From: Streptomyces sp. cf386 | Lineage (GTDB): Bacteria > Actinomycetota > Actinomycetes > Streptomycetales > Streptomycetaceae | NCBI RefSeq assembly: GCF_900103585.1 | Contig: NZ_FNHV01000034.1 | Location: 1 to 64,000 of the forward strand | Direction of reading: 5' to 3' | DNA length: 64,000 nucleotides | In this document: positions 23,785-32,303 of the stretch, piece after piece | Position numbering within the stretch: the first letter of the stretch is position 1 | Layout of the letters: the number at the start of each line of letters is the position of its first letter | Translations under genes and position numbers: made by a program | Notes under the pieces: generated by a model | Database searches by the model: none | Seen by the model: the letters and a program-made list of their open reading frames with translations, nothing else | Told to the model about the DNA's origin: nothing

Positions 23785-26352
23785 ATGTCTCAACTCCGCG
23801 CCCCGGCCGCACGCGCAGACCGCCGTGAGGGCGGGCGGCACGGGCGCCCGGCTGCCCGCACCGCACCCGCGCTGCCCGAGACCCACATACGGCCCCAACT
23901 GCTGCGTCTGGCCGTGCTGCCACCCATCGCGGTGGCGCTCAGCGGCTGCGCGGCCGTGCTGTTCGTCGTGCGCACCACCGGAGCACGGCCGAGCCTCACC
24001 CTGTGGGCCGTGCTCACCGGGGCGGTCTCGGTGACCCTCGCAGGCATCCTGATCGCGGCGGTGGCCGCCAACCGCACCGCCAGGTCCGTGAGCGACCGCA
24101 TCGGCGCCCTGCGCCGCAGCAGCGCGCGCGGCGAGGCCGATCTGCGGGCCCTCGTCGAGACGTTGCGGCGCGGTGACGGCCCGCCGAAGCGCAAGTCGCG
24201 CAGCGGTCCGCCCGACGGCGCCGACGACTTCGAACTGCTCGCCGCCGACCTGTCCCGCGCCCACGAAGGCGCCGTCACCGCCGTCGTCCAGGCCTCCCAG
24301 CTCTCCAGCCAGGCCGGCAGCGAACAGAAGCTCGAGGTCTTCGTCAATCTCGCCCGGCGCCTTCAGTCACTGGTGCACCGCGAGATCTCGATCCTCGACG
24401 AGCTGGAGAACGAGATCGAGGACCCCGATCTGCTCAAGGGCCTCTTCCACGTGGACCACCTCGCCACCCGCATCCGCCGTCACGCCGAGAACCTCGCCGT
24501 GCTCGGCGGCGCCGTCTCCCGCCGGCAGTGGAGCAATCCCGTCTCCATGACCGAGGTGCTGCGCTCGGCCATCGCGGAAGTCGAGCAGTACTCGCGGGTC
24601 AAGCTCGTGCCTCCGATCGACGGCACCCTGCGCGGACACGCCGTCGCCGACGTCATCCACCTGCTGGCCGAACTCGTCGAGAACGCCACGGTGTTCTCCG
24701 CCCCGCACACCCAGGTGCTCCTCCGCGCCAACCTCGTGACCTCCGGTCTCGCCGTCGAGGTCGAGGACCGCGGGCTCGGCATGCCCGTCGCCGAGCAGAA
24801 CCGTATGAACGCCCTGCTCGACGACCCCGACCAGGTCAACGTCGCCAGCCTGCTGGCGGACGGCCGAATCGGGCTGTTCGTCGTGTCCCAGCTCGCCAAA
24901 CGGCACGGCATCCATGTGCGGCTCCAGACCAACATCTACGGCGGCGTCCAGGCCGTACTCGTCGTGCCGCAGGGGTTGTTGGGGACGGAACCGGGGGCTG
25001 GGGCCCGTGGAGGCTCGGGGCGGGCGCCGGAGCCGCAGGAGCCACAAACAGCGACTGGTACGGCCGTACCGCCGCACTCCTCGTCGCAGGCACGCCCGCA
25101 GCAGGCACCGGTGCCGCCTCAGCAGCATCGGCAGCCCATGTCGGCCCCATCGTCCGCATCGGCGGGCGGGCAGCGAGGTGCTGCCGAGGCGTCGCCGGGG
25201 ACACCTCGGCGACCGCATCCGCAGTCGCAGCCCGGCGTCAGGGGCGCGGCCCCGATGCCCAACGGCACCGGACCGGCGCCGCTACCGATGCGCGGTGCCG
25301 GTGACGGGCGGGCCAACCCGGCGGACGCCGTGCCCGGCATCAGGCCCGGTGAGCGTCGGATCGTCGCGGAGAACACGGTCGCACCGCCGACCCCGCGCAC
25401 CGGCACCGTCCGCGGCACCATGGGCAAGCCCCAACTGCCACGACGCCGGGCCCAGGAACACATCGCGCCCCAACTCCGGGACGCCCCCGCACCGCGCCAG
25501 GAATCCGACCACCTCGCCGGGCACGACCCGGGGCTGATGGCGGCGTTCCAGCGGGGCATCGGGCTGGCGGAGACGCAGCAGCACATGGAGACGCAGCAGC
25601 ACATGGAGGCTGCGCACATGGATGCGGCGGGTGTGGACGCTGGGCATGCGGATGCCGGGCACCTGGACGTCGGGCATACGGATCCCCAGCACATGGGTGG
25701 CGGCCATATGGCTGGTGGAGCCACGGAGTTGGGGCGCATGGAACCCGGACGTGGGGGGCCGGGGCGCATGGGCGGCGAGCACATGGATGCGGGGCACATG
25801 GGCCTGGGTCACATGGACACTCCGCACACATCGTCGAGCCACGTGACGCACACGGTGTCAGGCCACATGGGCTCGGGCCACGCGACGTCGGGCCACACGT
25901 CGTCCGCCCACATGGTCTCGGGCCACATGGACGGACGCCACTGGGACGCAGGCCACATGGACTCGGACCACACCACCGCCACCTCGTCCCCCACCACGCG
26001 TCCGGCCACCTTCTCCTACATGACCCCACCACACACGACCTCCGACACCACGTCGCTCACCCCGGAACCGACCCGCCCGGACCCCACACCCCCCGAGTCC
26101 ACCCGCCTGGAGTCAGCGCGCCCCGCGCCGATCCGGCTGGAGCCGACGAGCCTCGACATGGGTGGCCCAACGCCCCCACGGCTGCGCCCGACCTCCCTGG
26201 ATGCGCTCCACACAGACGTCACCCCCATGCCCACCAGGCCCCACATGGACGTATCGCCCATGGACCAGGCCCACATGACCGAGACGTACCCCGGGTCCGC
26301 GCCCGGCAGCGACCGCACCACCCGGCACGACGGGAGCGCACCAGCCGGATGA
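23785..26352 (+). CDS. cvnA: conservon sensor protein CvnA with His/Met-rich tail
   Basis: 855 residues. Two membrane helices (about 42-63 and 73-96) flank a short external loop, so no large sensor domain is present. A helical linker leads to a histidine-kinase-like ATPase: N box HLLAELVENATVFS near 291, G1 box VEDRGLGMP near 326, and GRIGLFVVSQLAKRHG near 359. The H-box histidine is not obvious, as usual for this family. A Pro/Gln-rich region (400-590) ends in an extraordinary tail (about 596-735) of degenerate GHMDx pentapeptides. ATG 23785 follows GAGG; ATG 23716 is possible but lacks a site. It leads the five-gene conservon. Confidence 0.9.
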   Translation: MSQLRAPAARADRREGGRHGRPAARTAPALPETHIRPQLLRLAVLPPIAVALSGCAAVLFVVRTTGARPSLTLWAVLTGAVSVTLAGILIAAVAANRTARSVSDRIGALRRSSARGEADLRALVETLRRGDGPPKRKSRSGPPDGADDFELLAADLSRAHEGAVTAVVQASQLSSQAGSEQKLEVFVNLARRLQSLVHREISILDELENEIEDPDLLKGLFHVDHLATRIRRHAENLAVLGGAVSRRQWSNPVSMTEVLRSAIAEVEQYSRVKLVPPIDGTLRGHAVADVIHLLAELVENATVFSAPHTQVLLRANLVTSGLAVEVEDRGLGMPVAEQNRMNALLDDPDQVNVASLLADGRIGLFVVSQLAKRHGIHVRLQTNIYGGVQAVLVVPQGLLGTEPGAGARGGSGRAPEPQEPQTATGTAVPPHSSSQARPQQAPVPPQQHRQPMSAPSSASAGGQRGAAEASPGTPRRPHPQSQPGVRGAAPMPNGTGPAPLPMRGAGDGRANPADAVPGIRPGERRIVAENTVAPPTPRTGTVRGTMGKPQLPRRRAQEHIAPQLRDAPAPRQESDHLAGHDPGLMAAFQRGIGLAETQQHMETQQHMEAAHMDAAGVDAGHADAGHLDVGHTDPQHMGGGHMAGGATELGRMEPGRGGPGRMGGEHMDAGHMGLGHMDTPHTSSSHVTHTVSGHMGSGHATSGHTSSAHMVSGHMDGRHWDAGHMDSDHTTATSSPTTRPATFSYMTPPHTTSDTTSLTPEPTRPDPTPPESTRLESARPAPIRLEPTSLDMGGPTPPRLRPTSLDALHTDVTPMPTRPHMDVSPMDQAHMTETYPGSAPGSDRTTRHDGSAPAG

Positions 26353-26444
26353 CCACGCCCCTGACCAGCTCGAAGTCCGCCTGGGAGGCCACCCCCACCC
26401 CCAGCGCTCCCGCAGACCTTCGTACCTCAAGGAGTCGATCCATC

Positions 26445-26879
26445 ATGGCGAGCGAAGCGCCGACCGCTCATGTGTCCGATCTCGACTGGCTGATGAGTGG
26501 CCTCGTGCAGCGCGTACCGCACACGACCAGTGCGGTGCTCCTCTCCTGCGACGGGCTCGTGAAGTCGGTTCACGGCCTCGACCCGGACAGCGCCGACCAC
26601 ATGGCCGCCCTGGCCTCCGGTCTGTACTCCCTCGGCCGCAGTGCCGGAGTCCGTTTCGGCGACGGCGGAGACGTCCGCCAGGTCGTCGTCGAGCTCGACT
26701 CGACCCTGCTGTTCGTGACGACGGCCGGCTCCGGCACCTGCCTCGCCGTCCTGGCCGGCCGGGAGGCCGACGCGGCCGTGCTCGGCTACGAGATGGCGAT
26801 GCTCGTCAAGAGCGTCCGCCCCTACCTGGTCACCGCACCCCGGCAGCACTCCGTCGAACCCTCGGCGATGAGGCCTTGA
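26445..26879 (+). CDS. cvnB: conservon roadblock/LC7 protein CvnB
   Basis: 144 residues, one roadblock/LC7 domain: DLDWLMSGLVQRVPHTTSAVLLSCDGL at residues 12-38, then the helix and strands ending GYEMAMLVKSVRPYLV. Such proteins act as GTPase regulators and pair with CvnD-type GTPases at the membrane. ATG 26445 is chosen for its AAGGAG site 10 nt upstream and normal family length; an ATG at 26349 overlapping the cvnA stop (ATGA) would add 32 residues of low complexity and cannot be excluded. Confidence 0.9.
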   Translation: MASEAPTAHVSDLDWLMSGLVQRVPHTTSAVLLSCDGLVKSVHGLDPDSADHMAALASGLYSLGRSAGVRFGDGGDVRQVVVELDSTLLFVTTAGSGTCLAVLAGREADAAVLGYEMAMLVKSVRPYLVTAPRQHSVEPSAMRP

Positions 26880-26881
26880 AC

Positions 26882-27253
26882 GTGACGGCGGCCGGCGACG
26901 GGCCCTGGCTCGACGACGCGGCCGGACGGCTGGTGCGCCCCTTCACGGTCAGCAATGGCCGTACCCGGCCCACCATCGCGCTCGACCTCATGTCGCAGGT
27001 GATGGCCACCGGGGCGACCCCCCTCGGCTATCTCGGGCCCGAGCACGAGCAGGCGCTCGACCTGTGCCGCGCCCCCGTCTCGGTCGCCGAGGTCGCGGCC
27101 CACCTGAAGCTGCCGGCGGCGGTCACCAAGGTGCTGCTGTCGGACCTCGTCGACGGCGGGGCGCTCACCACCAAGCCCCCCGAGTTCCACCACAACCCGA
27201 CAGACCGGGCTCTTCTGGAGGCAGTGCTCGATGGACTACGACGACAGCTCTGA
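26882..27253 (+). CDS. cvnC: conservon DUF742 protein CvnC
   Basis: 123 residues, DUF742 family: RLVRPFTVSNGRTRPTIALDLMSQVMA near residue 15-41, then a winged-helix-like part (RAPVSVAEVAAHLKLPAAVTKVLLSDLVDGGAL). GTG 26882 directly follows the cvnB stop (a TTG at 26876 overlapping it is possible). The gene overlaps cvnD by 23 bp. It is known only as the fixed third member of conservons; it is thought to join the CvnA-B-C-D membrane complex. Confidence 0.92.
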   Translation: MTAAGDGPWLDDAAGRLVRPFTVSNGRTRPTIALDLMSQVMATGATPLGYLGPEHEQALDLCRAPVSVAEVAAHLKLPAAVTKVLLSDLVDGGALTTKPPEFHHNPTDRALLEAVLDGLRRQL

Positions 27254-27830
27254 CCCCTTCCCCACCGCACTGAAGATCTTGGTGGCGGGAGGGTTCGGGG
27301 TCGGCAAGACGACCTTCGTGGGCGCGGTGAGCGAGATCGCGCCGCTCAGTACGGAGGAACTGCTCACCACGGTCAGCGCCGCGACCGACAGCCTTGAGGG
27401 AGTCGAGAACAAGGTCGAGACGACGGTGGCCATGGACTTCGGCCGCATCACGCTCGATCCGGAACACGTCCTGTACCTGTTCGGCACGCCCGGGCAGGAG
27501 CGGTTCTGGTTCATGTGGGACGAGCTCTCCGAGGGCGCCCTCGGAGCGGTCATCCTCGCCGACACCCGGCGGCTGGAGGACTGCTTCGCGGCCGTCGACT
27601 TCTTCGAGCAGCGCGGCCTCGGTTTCATCGTCGCGATCAACGACTTCGACGGCGCCTACCGGTACGACCCCGAGGAGGTCAGGGCCGCCATCGACCTCGA
27701 TCCGGAGATCCCCGTCGTCCGCTGCGACGCCCGGATCTCCAGCTCCGGTGTGCAGACCCTGCTGACCCTCGTACGGCATCTCATCGCCCACACCCCGGCA
27801 CCCGCGCCCAGCCACGGCGCCCACATGTGA
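27231..27830 (+). CDS. cvnD: conservon Ras-like GTPase CvnD
   Basis: 199 residues, small GTPase of the prokaryotic MglA-like/conservon type. The P-loop GGFGVGKTT is at about residues 20-28; switch and G3 are replaced by the family's MDFGRITL and GTPGQERFWFMW near 68-92. The G4-like motif AINDFDG is near 137. The start lies inside cvnC, so the two are translationally coupled. It should cycle GTP/GDP under CvnB and signal downstream of CvnA. Confidence 0.93.
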   Translation: MDYDDSSDPFPTALKILVAGGFGVGKTTFVGAVSEIAPLSTEELLTTVSAATDSLEGVENKVETTVAMDFGRITLDPEHVLYLFGTPGQERFWFMWDELSEGALGAVILADTRRLEDCFAAVDFFEQRGLGFIVAINDFDGAYRYDPEEVRAAIDLDPEIPVVRCDARISSSGVQTLLTLVRHLIAHTPAPAPSHGAHM

Positions 27831-27859
27831 CACCCGCACACCCCAGGACGGAGCCGCAT

Positions 27860-27895
27860 ATGACCTACGCCCACGGCGACGGAATCCACGCATGA
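27860..27895 (+). CDS. 11-codon ORF coupled to the GAF gene
   Basis: ATG 27860 begins MTYAHGDGIHA and its TGA (27893-27895) overlaps the GAF-protein ATG (27892) as ATGA. A GGACGGAG site lies 6 nt upstream, whereas the GAF gene itself has no good ribosome site. It could be a real coupling peptide that feeds ribosomes to the GAF start. Too short to prove by eye. Confidence 0.4.
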   Translation: MTYAHGDGIHA

Positions 27896-28470
27896 GCTAT
27901 GGCCCACCTCGCCCAGTCGCCCGCCTGCTGCTCACTCCCGAGGACAAGGAGGCCCCCGCCCGTGCCCGGCGACTGCTCCGACTGGGTCTGGGAGAGCAAC
28001 CGGACCCGGCCCTCGATGTCTTCGCGGACCATCTCGCCGAGCTCACCGGTGCGCCGTACGCCATGGTCAACTTCGTCGGCGAGAACCGGCAGTTCTTCGC
28101 CGGGCTGCATGTGCGGCGGGCCATCAGCCTTCAGCGGGCCGACGACTCCAAGCCGGAGCTGGGCCGCCACATGGAACGCGACCATGGGTTCTGCCCCCAT
28201 GTGGTCGTCCGGCACAAGGCGCTGGTCCTGGAGGATGTCCGCGACTATCCGCGGTTCGCGGGAAACCCGATCGTCGACGAGTTCGGTATCCGCTCCTATC
28301 TGGGCGCTCCGCTCATCGACTCCACGGGGATGGCGCTGGGCACGGTGTGTGTCGTCGACGTGGAGCCACGGCCGTGGGGCAGGGCCGGCCTGGAGACCAT
28401 CAAGGCGTCGGCCGCGGAACTGGTGGTGCGGCTGGAGCGGCGGGCGGCGGACGGGCTGCCGTTGCTGTGA
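27892..28470 (+). CDS. GAF-domain protein, fifth gene of the conservon
   Basis: 192 residues, one GAF domain of the free-standing kind: LFADHLAELTG-type helix near 42, YAMVNFVGENRQFFAGLHV near 54-72, GFCPHVVVRHKALVLEDVRDYPRFAGNPIV near 99-128, and YLGAPLIDSTGMALGTVCVVD near 139-159. Cys102 and His104 lie where some GAF proteins bind haem or thiols. It is 61 bp after cvnD. Other conservons end in a cytochrome P450; here a ligand-sensing GAF protein takes that place, so it probably adds a cytoplasmic input. Confidence 0.85.
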   Translation: MSYGPPRPVARLLLTPEDKEAPARARRLLRLGLGEQPDPALDVFADHLAELTGAPYAMVNFVGENRQFFAGLHVRRAISLQRADDSKPELGRHMERDHGFCPHVVVRHKALVLEDVRDYPRFAGNPIVDEFGIRSYLGAPLIDSTGMALGTVCVVDVEPRPWGRAGLETIKASAAELVVRLERRAADGLPLL

Positions 28471-28490
28471 CGGCGGGTAACGTCGGCGCA

Positions 28491-28509
28491 ACTAGCCGAC
28501 CGGTCTAGT
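28491..28509. promoter_or_regulatory. palindromic operator before TetR gene
   Basis: ACTAGCCGACCGGTCTAGT has ACTAG/CTAGT arms about one centre and a GACCGGTC palindrome offset by about 1.5 bp. It ends 19 bp before the GTG start of a TetR gene and overlaps where its promoter should be. Autoregulation is likely. Confidence 0.5.
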
Positions 28510-28528
28510 ACCTAAGTACACTGGCTTT

Positions 28529-29122
28529 GTGGGACGAACCAGTGACGCCAAGCAGAAGATCCTCGGTGCCGCCCGCTCGCTGATCGAGAGCCGTGGTTAC
28601 TCGGCGCTGGGCGTGGCCGAGATCTGCAAGGCCGCCGGGGTGCCGAAGGGGAGCTTCTACTACTTCTTCGAGTCCAAGGAGTCTCTCGCGCTCGCCGTCG
28701 TGGACGAGCACTGGGCCGCGCAGCAGCGTGACTGGGTGCGCGTCCTGGGCGGCGAGGCGGAACCCCTGGAGCGGCTGCGGCAGTTGTTCGAGGAGACGGA
28801 GGCCGGTCAGCGTGCCGTCCAGGAGGGCTGCGGCACCGTGTCGGGCTGCCTGTTCGGGAACCTCACCCTGGAACTGAGCAACCAGACCGAGGCTGTCCGT
28901 AGCCGGCTGCAGGAGATCTTCGACGCGCAGATCGACATGGTTGAGGCGGTCGTCGCCGAGGCCCGCGAGCGTGATGACATCACCGTGACCGACACCCGGG
29001 AGGCGGCGCGGGCGGTGGTCGCCCAGCTGGAGGGTCAGGTGATGTTCGCCAAGCTGTACAACAGCACCCAGCGGCTCGGCCCCCTGTGGGACAACTGCCT
29101 GGCCCTGCTGGGCGCCCGCTGA
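28529..29122 (+). CDS. TetR-family regulator
   Basis: 197 residues. HTH: GVAEICKAAGVPKGSFYYFFESKESLALAVV at about residues 28-58, then a TetR_C_6-like helical domain with CGTVSGCLFGNLTLELS near 101. GTG 28529 has no ribosome site; a TACACT element 7 nt upstream suggests a leaderless transcript. It stands alone, 58 bp after the conservon. The target is unknown apart from the palindrome in front of it. Confidence 0.9.
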   Translation: MGRTSDAKQKILGAARSLIESRGYSALGVAEICKAAGVPKGSFYYFFESKESLALAVVDEHWAAQQRDWVRVLGGEAEPLERLRQLFEETEAGQRAVQEGCGTVSGCLFGNLTLELSNQTEAVRSRLQEIFDAQIDMVEAVVAEARERDDITVTDTREAARAVVAQLEGQVMFAKLYNSTQRLGPLWDNCLALLGAR

Positions 29123-29135
29123 CCGCCACCTGCTC

Positions 29136-29741
29136 CTAGAAGCCGCGCCAGACATTGTCGAACGCGGCGTCCTCGATCGCCCTGCGTTGCCGTACGGCCT
29201 CCAACTCCATCACCGCGTCACCGACCGCGGCCAGCACGGTCGTGACCGTGTCATCAGTGAGCGCTTCGGTGTCGTCGGCCGGTTCGTCGCCGATCCCGGC
29301 GGCGGCAGCCAGGGTGGTGAGGACGGGCTCGCCCGCCGCCCACCGCTCCTCGGCCCGGCGCCGGGCCGCCGAGTAGGCAGGCTCCGTCTGCTCGGTCCGC
29401 AACGGATTCCGGCGACCCCGCGGCCGGGTCGTCAGCCCGATCCGCTCCAGGTCGTCGACGTAGGCCGAGGACAACCCGCGGCCCCTGCGCCACAGCCAGT
29501 CCTCGACCGACTCGTACGGCTCCTGTCGTACGAGTGCCGCGGCGGCCTCGTCCAACAGACGGTCGTCGGTCGGTGCCTGGGCGTTGGGCACGATGTGGTC
29601 GTCGTCGAGGTCGAGGGCCCGAGCCTCGATGAGGTCGAACAGTTCGGCTCCGGCGAGTGCGAGGGACAGTTCGCCCTGCGCGACCGGCTTGTCCGTCGCC
29701 ACGATCAGGGCGACGATCGCGAGGTCCTGTGCGGTGGTCAT
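29136..29741 (-). CDS. GPP34 (GOLPH3-like) protein
   Basis: 201 residues, GPP34 family: AQDLAIVALIVATDKPV (residues 4-20), LALAGAELFDLIEARALDLDDDHIVP near 26-51, then a helical body ending EAVRQRRAIEDAAFDNVWRGF. Eukaryotic GOLPH3 binds phosphatidylinositol-4-phosphate at the Golgi; the bacterial members are common in actinomycetes with no firm role. Its ATG overlaps the stop of the MFS gene (TCATGA), so it is the last gene of a three-gene operon. Confidence 0.85.
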   Translation of the reverse strand: MTTAQDLAIVALIVATDKPVAQGELSLALAGAELFDLIEARALDLDDDHIVPNAQAPTDDRLLDEAAAALVRQEPYESVEDWLWRRGRGLSSAYVDDLERIGLTTRPRGRRNPLRTEQTEPAYSAARRRAEERWAAGEPVLTTLAAAAGIGDEPADDTEALTDDTVTTVLAAVGDAVMELEAVRQRRAIEDAAFDNVWRGF

Positions 29742-30997
29742 GAGCGGCTCCACGTCAGTCGGCCGAGTGCGGGGGCGAGCGCGTCGGAGCCGGCCGCTGC
29801 GGGCCGGGCGTCCTCGGTCGATTCTCGCCGCCGGACGGGGGCTTTGTGTCCTACTACGACCATGTGGTGTGGGAAGCCGATCCGCAGGACGGCGGCGGCC
29901 ACGGCCGCGGTGAGGACCACGAGGGCGGCCAGGAGCAGGGCCTGCTGATAGCCGTGCCGGAGCAGCGGGGCGACGACCAGCGGGCCCAGGATCTGGCCGA
30001 CGGAGTATCCGGCGGTCAGCAGGGCGACCGAGCGGGGGAATCTCAGATGGGCCCCCGTGGCCAGGGCGATGGTGCTGACGCCAAGGAAGGTGGCGCCGAA
30101 CAGGACCGCGGAGGCGAGGGCAGCCGCTGTCCCGCCGATCACCGCGGGCAGTGCGATGCCGACCGCCTGGAGCGCCAGCGCGGCGATCAGCAGGTCCGGG
30201 CGGGACCAGCGGCGCCCCAGCCGCGCCCACAGCGCCGAGGACGGTACGGCGGCCAGCCCCACGAGCACCCAGGCACCGCTCCCGACCCAGCCGGGGGAGC
30301 CCTGACCGATGGTCGCCACCAGGAAGGTCCCGGCGACGATATAGCCGATGCCCTCCAGGGTGTAGCTCGCGAACAGGGCACCGAACCAGCGATGTGTTCG
30401 GGCCGCCGGAGCACCGGATCCCGGGGAGCCTGCGGGCGGTGCTTCAGGGCGCAGGTTCCACGAACCGGCCGTGAGCACCGCGGCGAGCGCGGCCGAGGCC
30501 CACCAGGCGGCCCGCCAGTCGGCGACGGAACCCAGACCCAGGACCAGCAGGCCGGAAAGCGCGATGCCGGCGCCCACGCCACCGAAGGCCCAGCCGGGCA
30601 GGTGCCGTGGGTGTTCCCGCAGGTGGTGGAGGAGGGAACCGGCCGCTACGACGAAGATCAGGGCGCTGGCCACCCCGGCCAGCAGCCGTAGTGCGCCCCA
30701 CGTGGAGGTGCTGTGAGTGAGGGGCATCGCGGCGAGAGTCCCGGTCAACGCGAGCAGGGAGCCGCGCAGGACGGTACGCGAACGGATCAGCTTGGGGAGC
30801 AGGATGCCCGCCAGGGCGCCGAGGAGGTAGCCGACGTAGTTGGCGGTGGTCAGGTTCGCTCCCGTGCCGGCGGACAGGCTCGCCCGAGCGTGCATCAAGG
30901 GCAGGATCGGGGTGTAGACGAAGCGTCCGACCCCCATGCCCGCGGCCAGGGCGGCAGCGGCTCGGGCGACATGGGGCCAGGGGGAGGATGTGGTCAT
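29738..30997 (-). CDS. MFS transporter (YbfB/YjiJ-like)
   Basis: 419 residues with about twelve membrane segments. The N-terminal GMGVGRFVYTPILPLM (about residues 20-35) and ANYVGYLLGALAG near 53-65 are typical of the YbfB/YjiJ family of putative organic-acid or aromatic-compound transporters. It overlaps the isomerase-like gene by ATGA at its start and the GPP34 gene at its end. A Ser/Arg-rich tail of 45 residues follows the last helix. Confidence 0.87.
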   Translation of the reverse strand: MTTSSPWPHVARAAAALAAGMGVGRFVYTPILPLMHARASLSAGTGANLTTANYVGYLLGALAGILLPKLIRSRTVLRGSLLALTGTLAAMPLTHSTSTWGALRLLAGVASALIFVVAAGSLLHHLREHPRHLPGWAFGGVGAGIALSGLLVLGLGSVADWRAAWWASAALAAVLTAGSWNLRPEAPPAGSPGSGAPAARTHRWFGALFASYTLEGIGYIVAGTFLVATIGQGSPGWVGSGAWVLVGLAAVPSSALWARLGRRWSRPDLLIAALALQAVGIALPAVIGGTAAALASAVLFGATFLGVSTIALATGAHLRFPRSVALLTAGYSVGQILGPLVVAPLLRHGYQQALLLAALVVLTAAVAAAVLRIGFPHHMVVVGHKAPVRRRESTEDARPAAAGSDALAPALGRLTWSRS

Positions 30998-31296
30998 CGG
31001 GCGCCGTCGGCCCGGCCCGGGTCGTTGGGGTGGGACTCCAGCAGGGTGACGGCGAGGATCATCCACGGGCGCAGCGGCAGCGTGCCGAGCACCTTCTCGT
31101 GGAGCTCCTCCTCGTCGGCGGCCCGCCACACGCCGATGCTGCGCAGCTCGCCCACGGGGCGCCACAGCCGCGCCAGACGGCCGTCGGCGGCCAGCTCCGC
31201 GGCGCGGACGGCCTCGGCGGCCCGCCGCCGGTCGACCTCGTCCTGGCTGGTGCCCTCGGGAATGGTGGTGGTGATCTCGACCAGGAACTCGCGCAT
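30994..31296 (-). CDS. muconolactone delta-isomerase-like protein
   Basis: 100 residues matching the CatC-type ferredoxin-like fold: MREFLVEITTTIPEGTSQDEVDRRRAAEAVRAAELAADGRLARLWRP-type start and PLRPWMILAVTLLESHPNDP near 75-94. True CatC acts in the beta-ketoadipate pathway, but no other catechol-pathway gene is adjacent, so the physiological reaction is uncertain. It is the first gene of the operon with the MFS and GPP34 genes, and divergent from the broken LysR gene that may once have controlled it. Confidence 0.8.
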   Translation of the reverse strand: MREFLVEITTTIPEGTSQDEVDRRRAAEAVRAAELAADGRLARLWRPVGELRSIGVWRAADEEELHEKVLGTLPLRPWMILAVTLLESHPNDPGRADGAR

Positions 31297-31431
31297 GGCC
31301 TCTCTCCGTTCGAACGCCGGCTGCGGTGCTCCGCCCCCGGCTCTGTGCCCTCAGCCTGCGCCCGCCACCAGCGCGAATGCCACGACCGCTGCCCTCGCTG
31401 CTGAGAGGCGCAGCCTCCCAGCGCGCGTAGC

Positions 31432-32158
31432 ATGGCGCGCGTGGAGCTGCGTCAACTGCGGTACTTCGTCGCGGTCGCCGAGGAACTCAACTTCGGCCGG
31501 GCCGCCGAGCGGCTGCTCATCGCGGGACCCTCGCTCTCCCAGCAGATCAAGGCGCTCGAACGGAACCTGGGCATCCGGCTGTTCGACCGCGACCGCCGCT
31601 CGGTCTCCCTCACCCCGGCCGGCGCCGCCCTGCTCCCGCACACCAGGGCTCTGCTGGAGCAGGCCGACGACCTCAAACGCCGGGCCGGCCGGCTGTCGGG
31701 AACGGAGTCTGTACGGCTCGGCTACGTCAACTGGCTTCCTCCGGACCTGACTTCGCGTACGGCGGCGGTGGCCCGTGTGCATGTCGACGCGTGGGTCGCG
31801 CCCTCGCACACACAGGCCGTCCGGGTCGCCGACGGCAGCCTGGACCTCGCCGTGTGCTGGGTCCGGACCCAGGACCTGAAGCGGCACGGACTGCGGGGCA
31901 GACTCATCGGCGCCGACCGGCTCTACGCCGTCGCCATGGGCGCGGATACCAGCGACGTGGCCGCCGGTGACACCGATGTGCTCATCGACGACGACATCAC
32001 CTCCTGGCAGTCATGGAACGCCTACGCCGAGGAGCTGACCGGGACCACCGGCGCCCGCGCCGTGCGCGGGAGGTGTCGTACGAGAGGTGCCACCGCTCGA
32101 TCCGGACCTGATCGCGTACCTCGACGGTGGGCAGCGGGCGCCCGAGCCGAGCGCGTGA
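31432..32158 (+). pseudogene. LysR-family regulator with internal deletion
   Basis: The first 200 codons are a normal LysR protein: MARVELRQLRYFVAVAEELN, HTH GRAAERLLIAGPSLSQQIKALE, and the start of the effector domain to about 32060 (SWQSWNAYAEELTGTTG). The original frame then runs into Arg-rich nonsense to 32181. In another frame a natural-looking end, VVREVPPLDPDLIAYLDGG, stops at 32158. I infer deletion of about 70-80 codons plus a frameshift near 32065. The DNA-binding domain could still be made. It is divergent from the isomerase-MFS-GPP34 operon, its likely former target. Confidence 0.75.
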
Positions 32159-32303
32159 AGGAAAGCTGTGGCGCCGCTTAAGAAAACCTCGATGGACCAG
32201 GACGCCGCCGTACGGCAGATTGCTACGCGATTCCACTCCTCTCCCCGGCTGCGGGCTGCTTCGGCATGCCCATGGCCGGGACTCACCCTCAGGAGCCGTA
32301 GCG

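Noticed and set aside
25573..25990. The 15-bp repeats in cvnA as a CRISPR array
   Set aside because: Units are contiguous, degenerate and in frame within a coding sequence, with no spacers and no cas genes.
32168..32303. A leader peptide or attenuator before tdh
   Set aside because: A frame beginning MAPLKKTSMDQD is open, but I saw no Thr/Gly codon run, terminator/antiterminator pair or T-box element.
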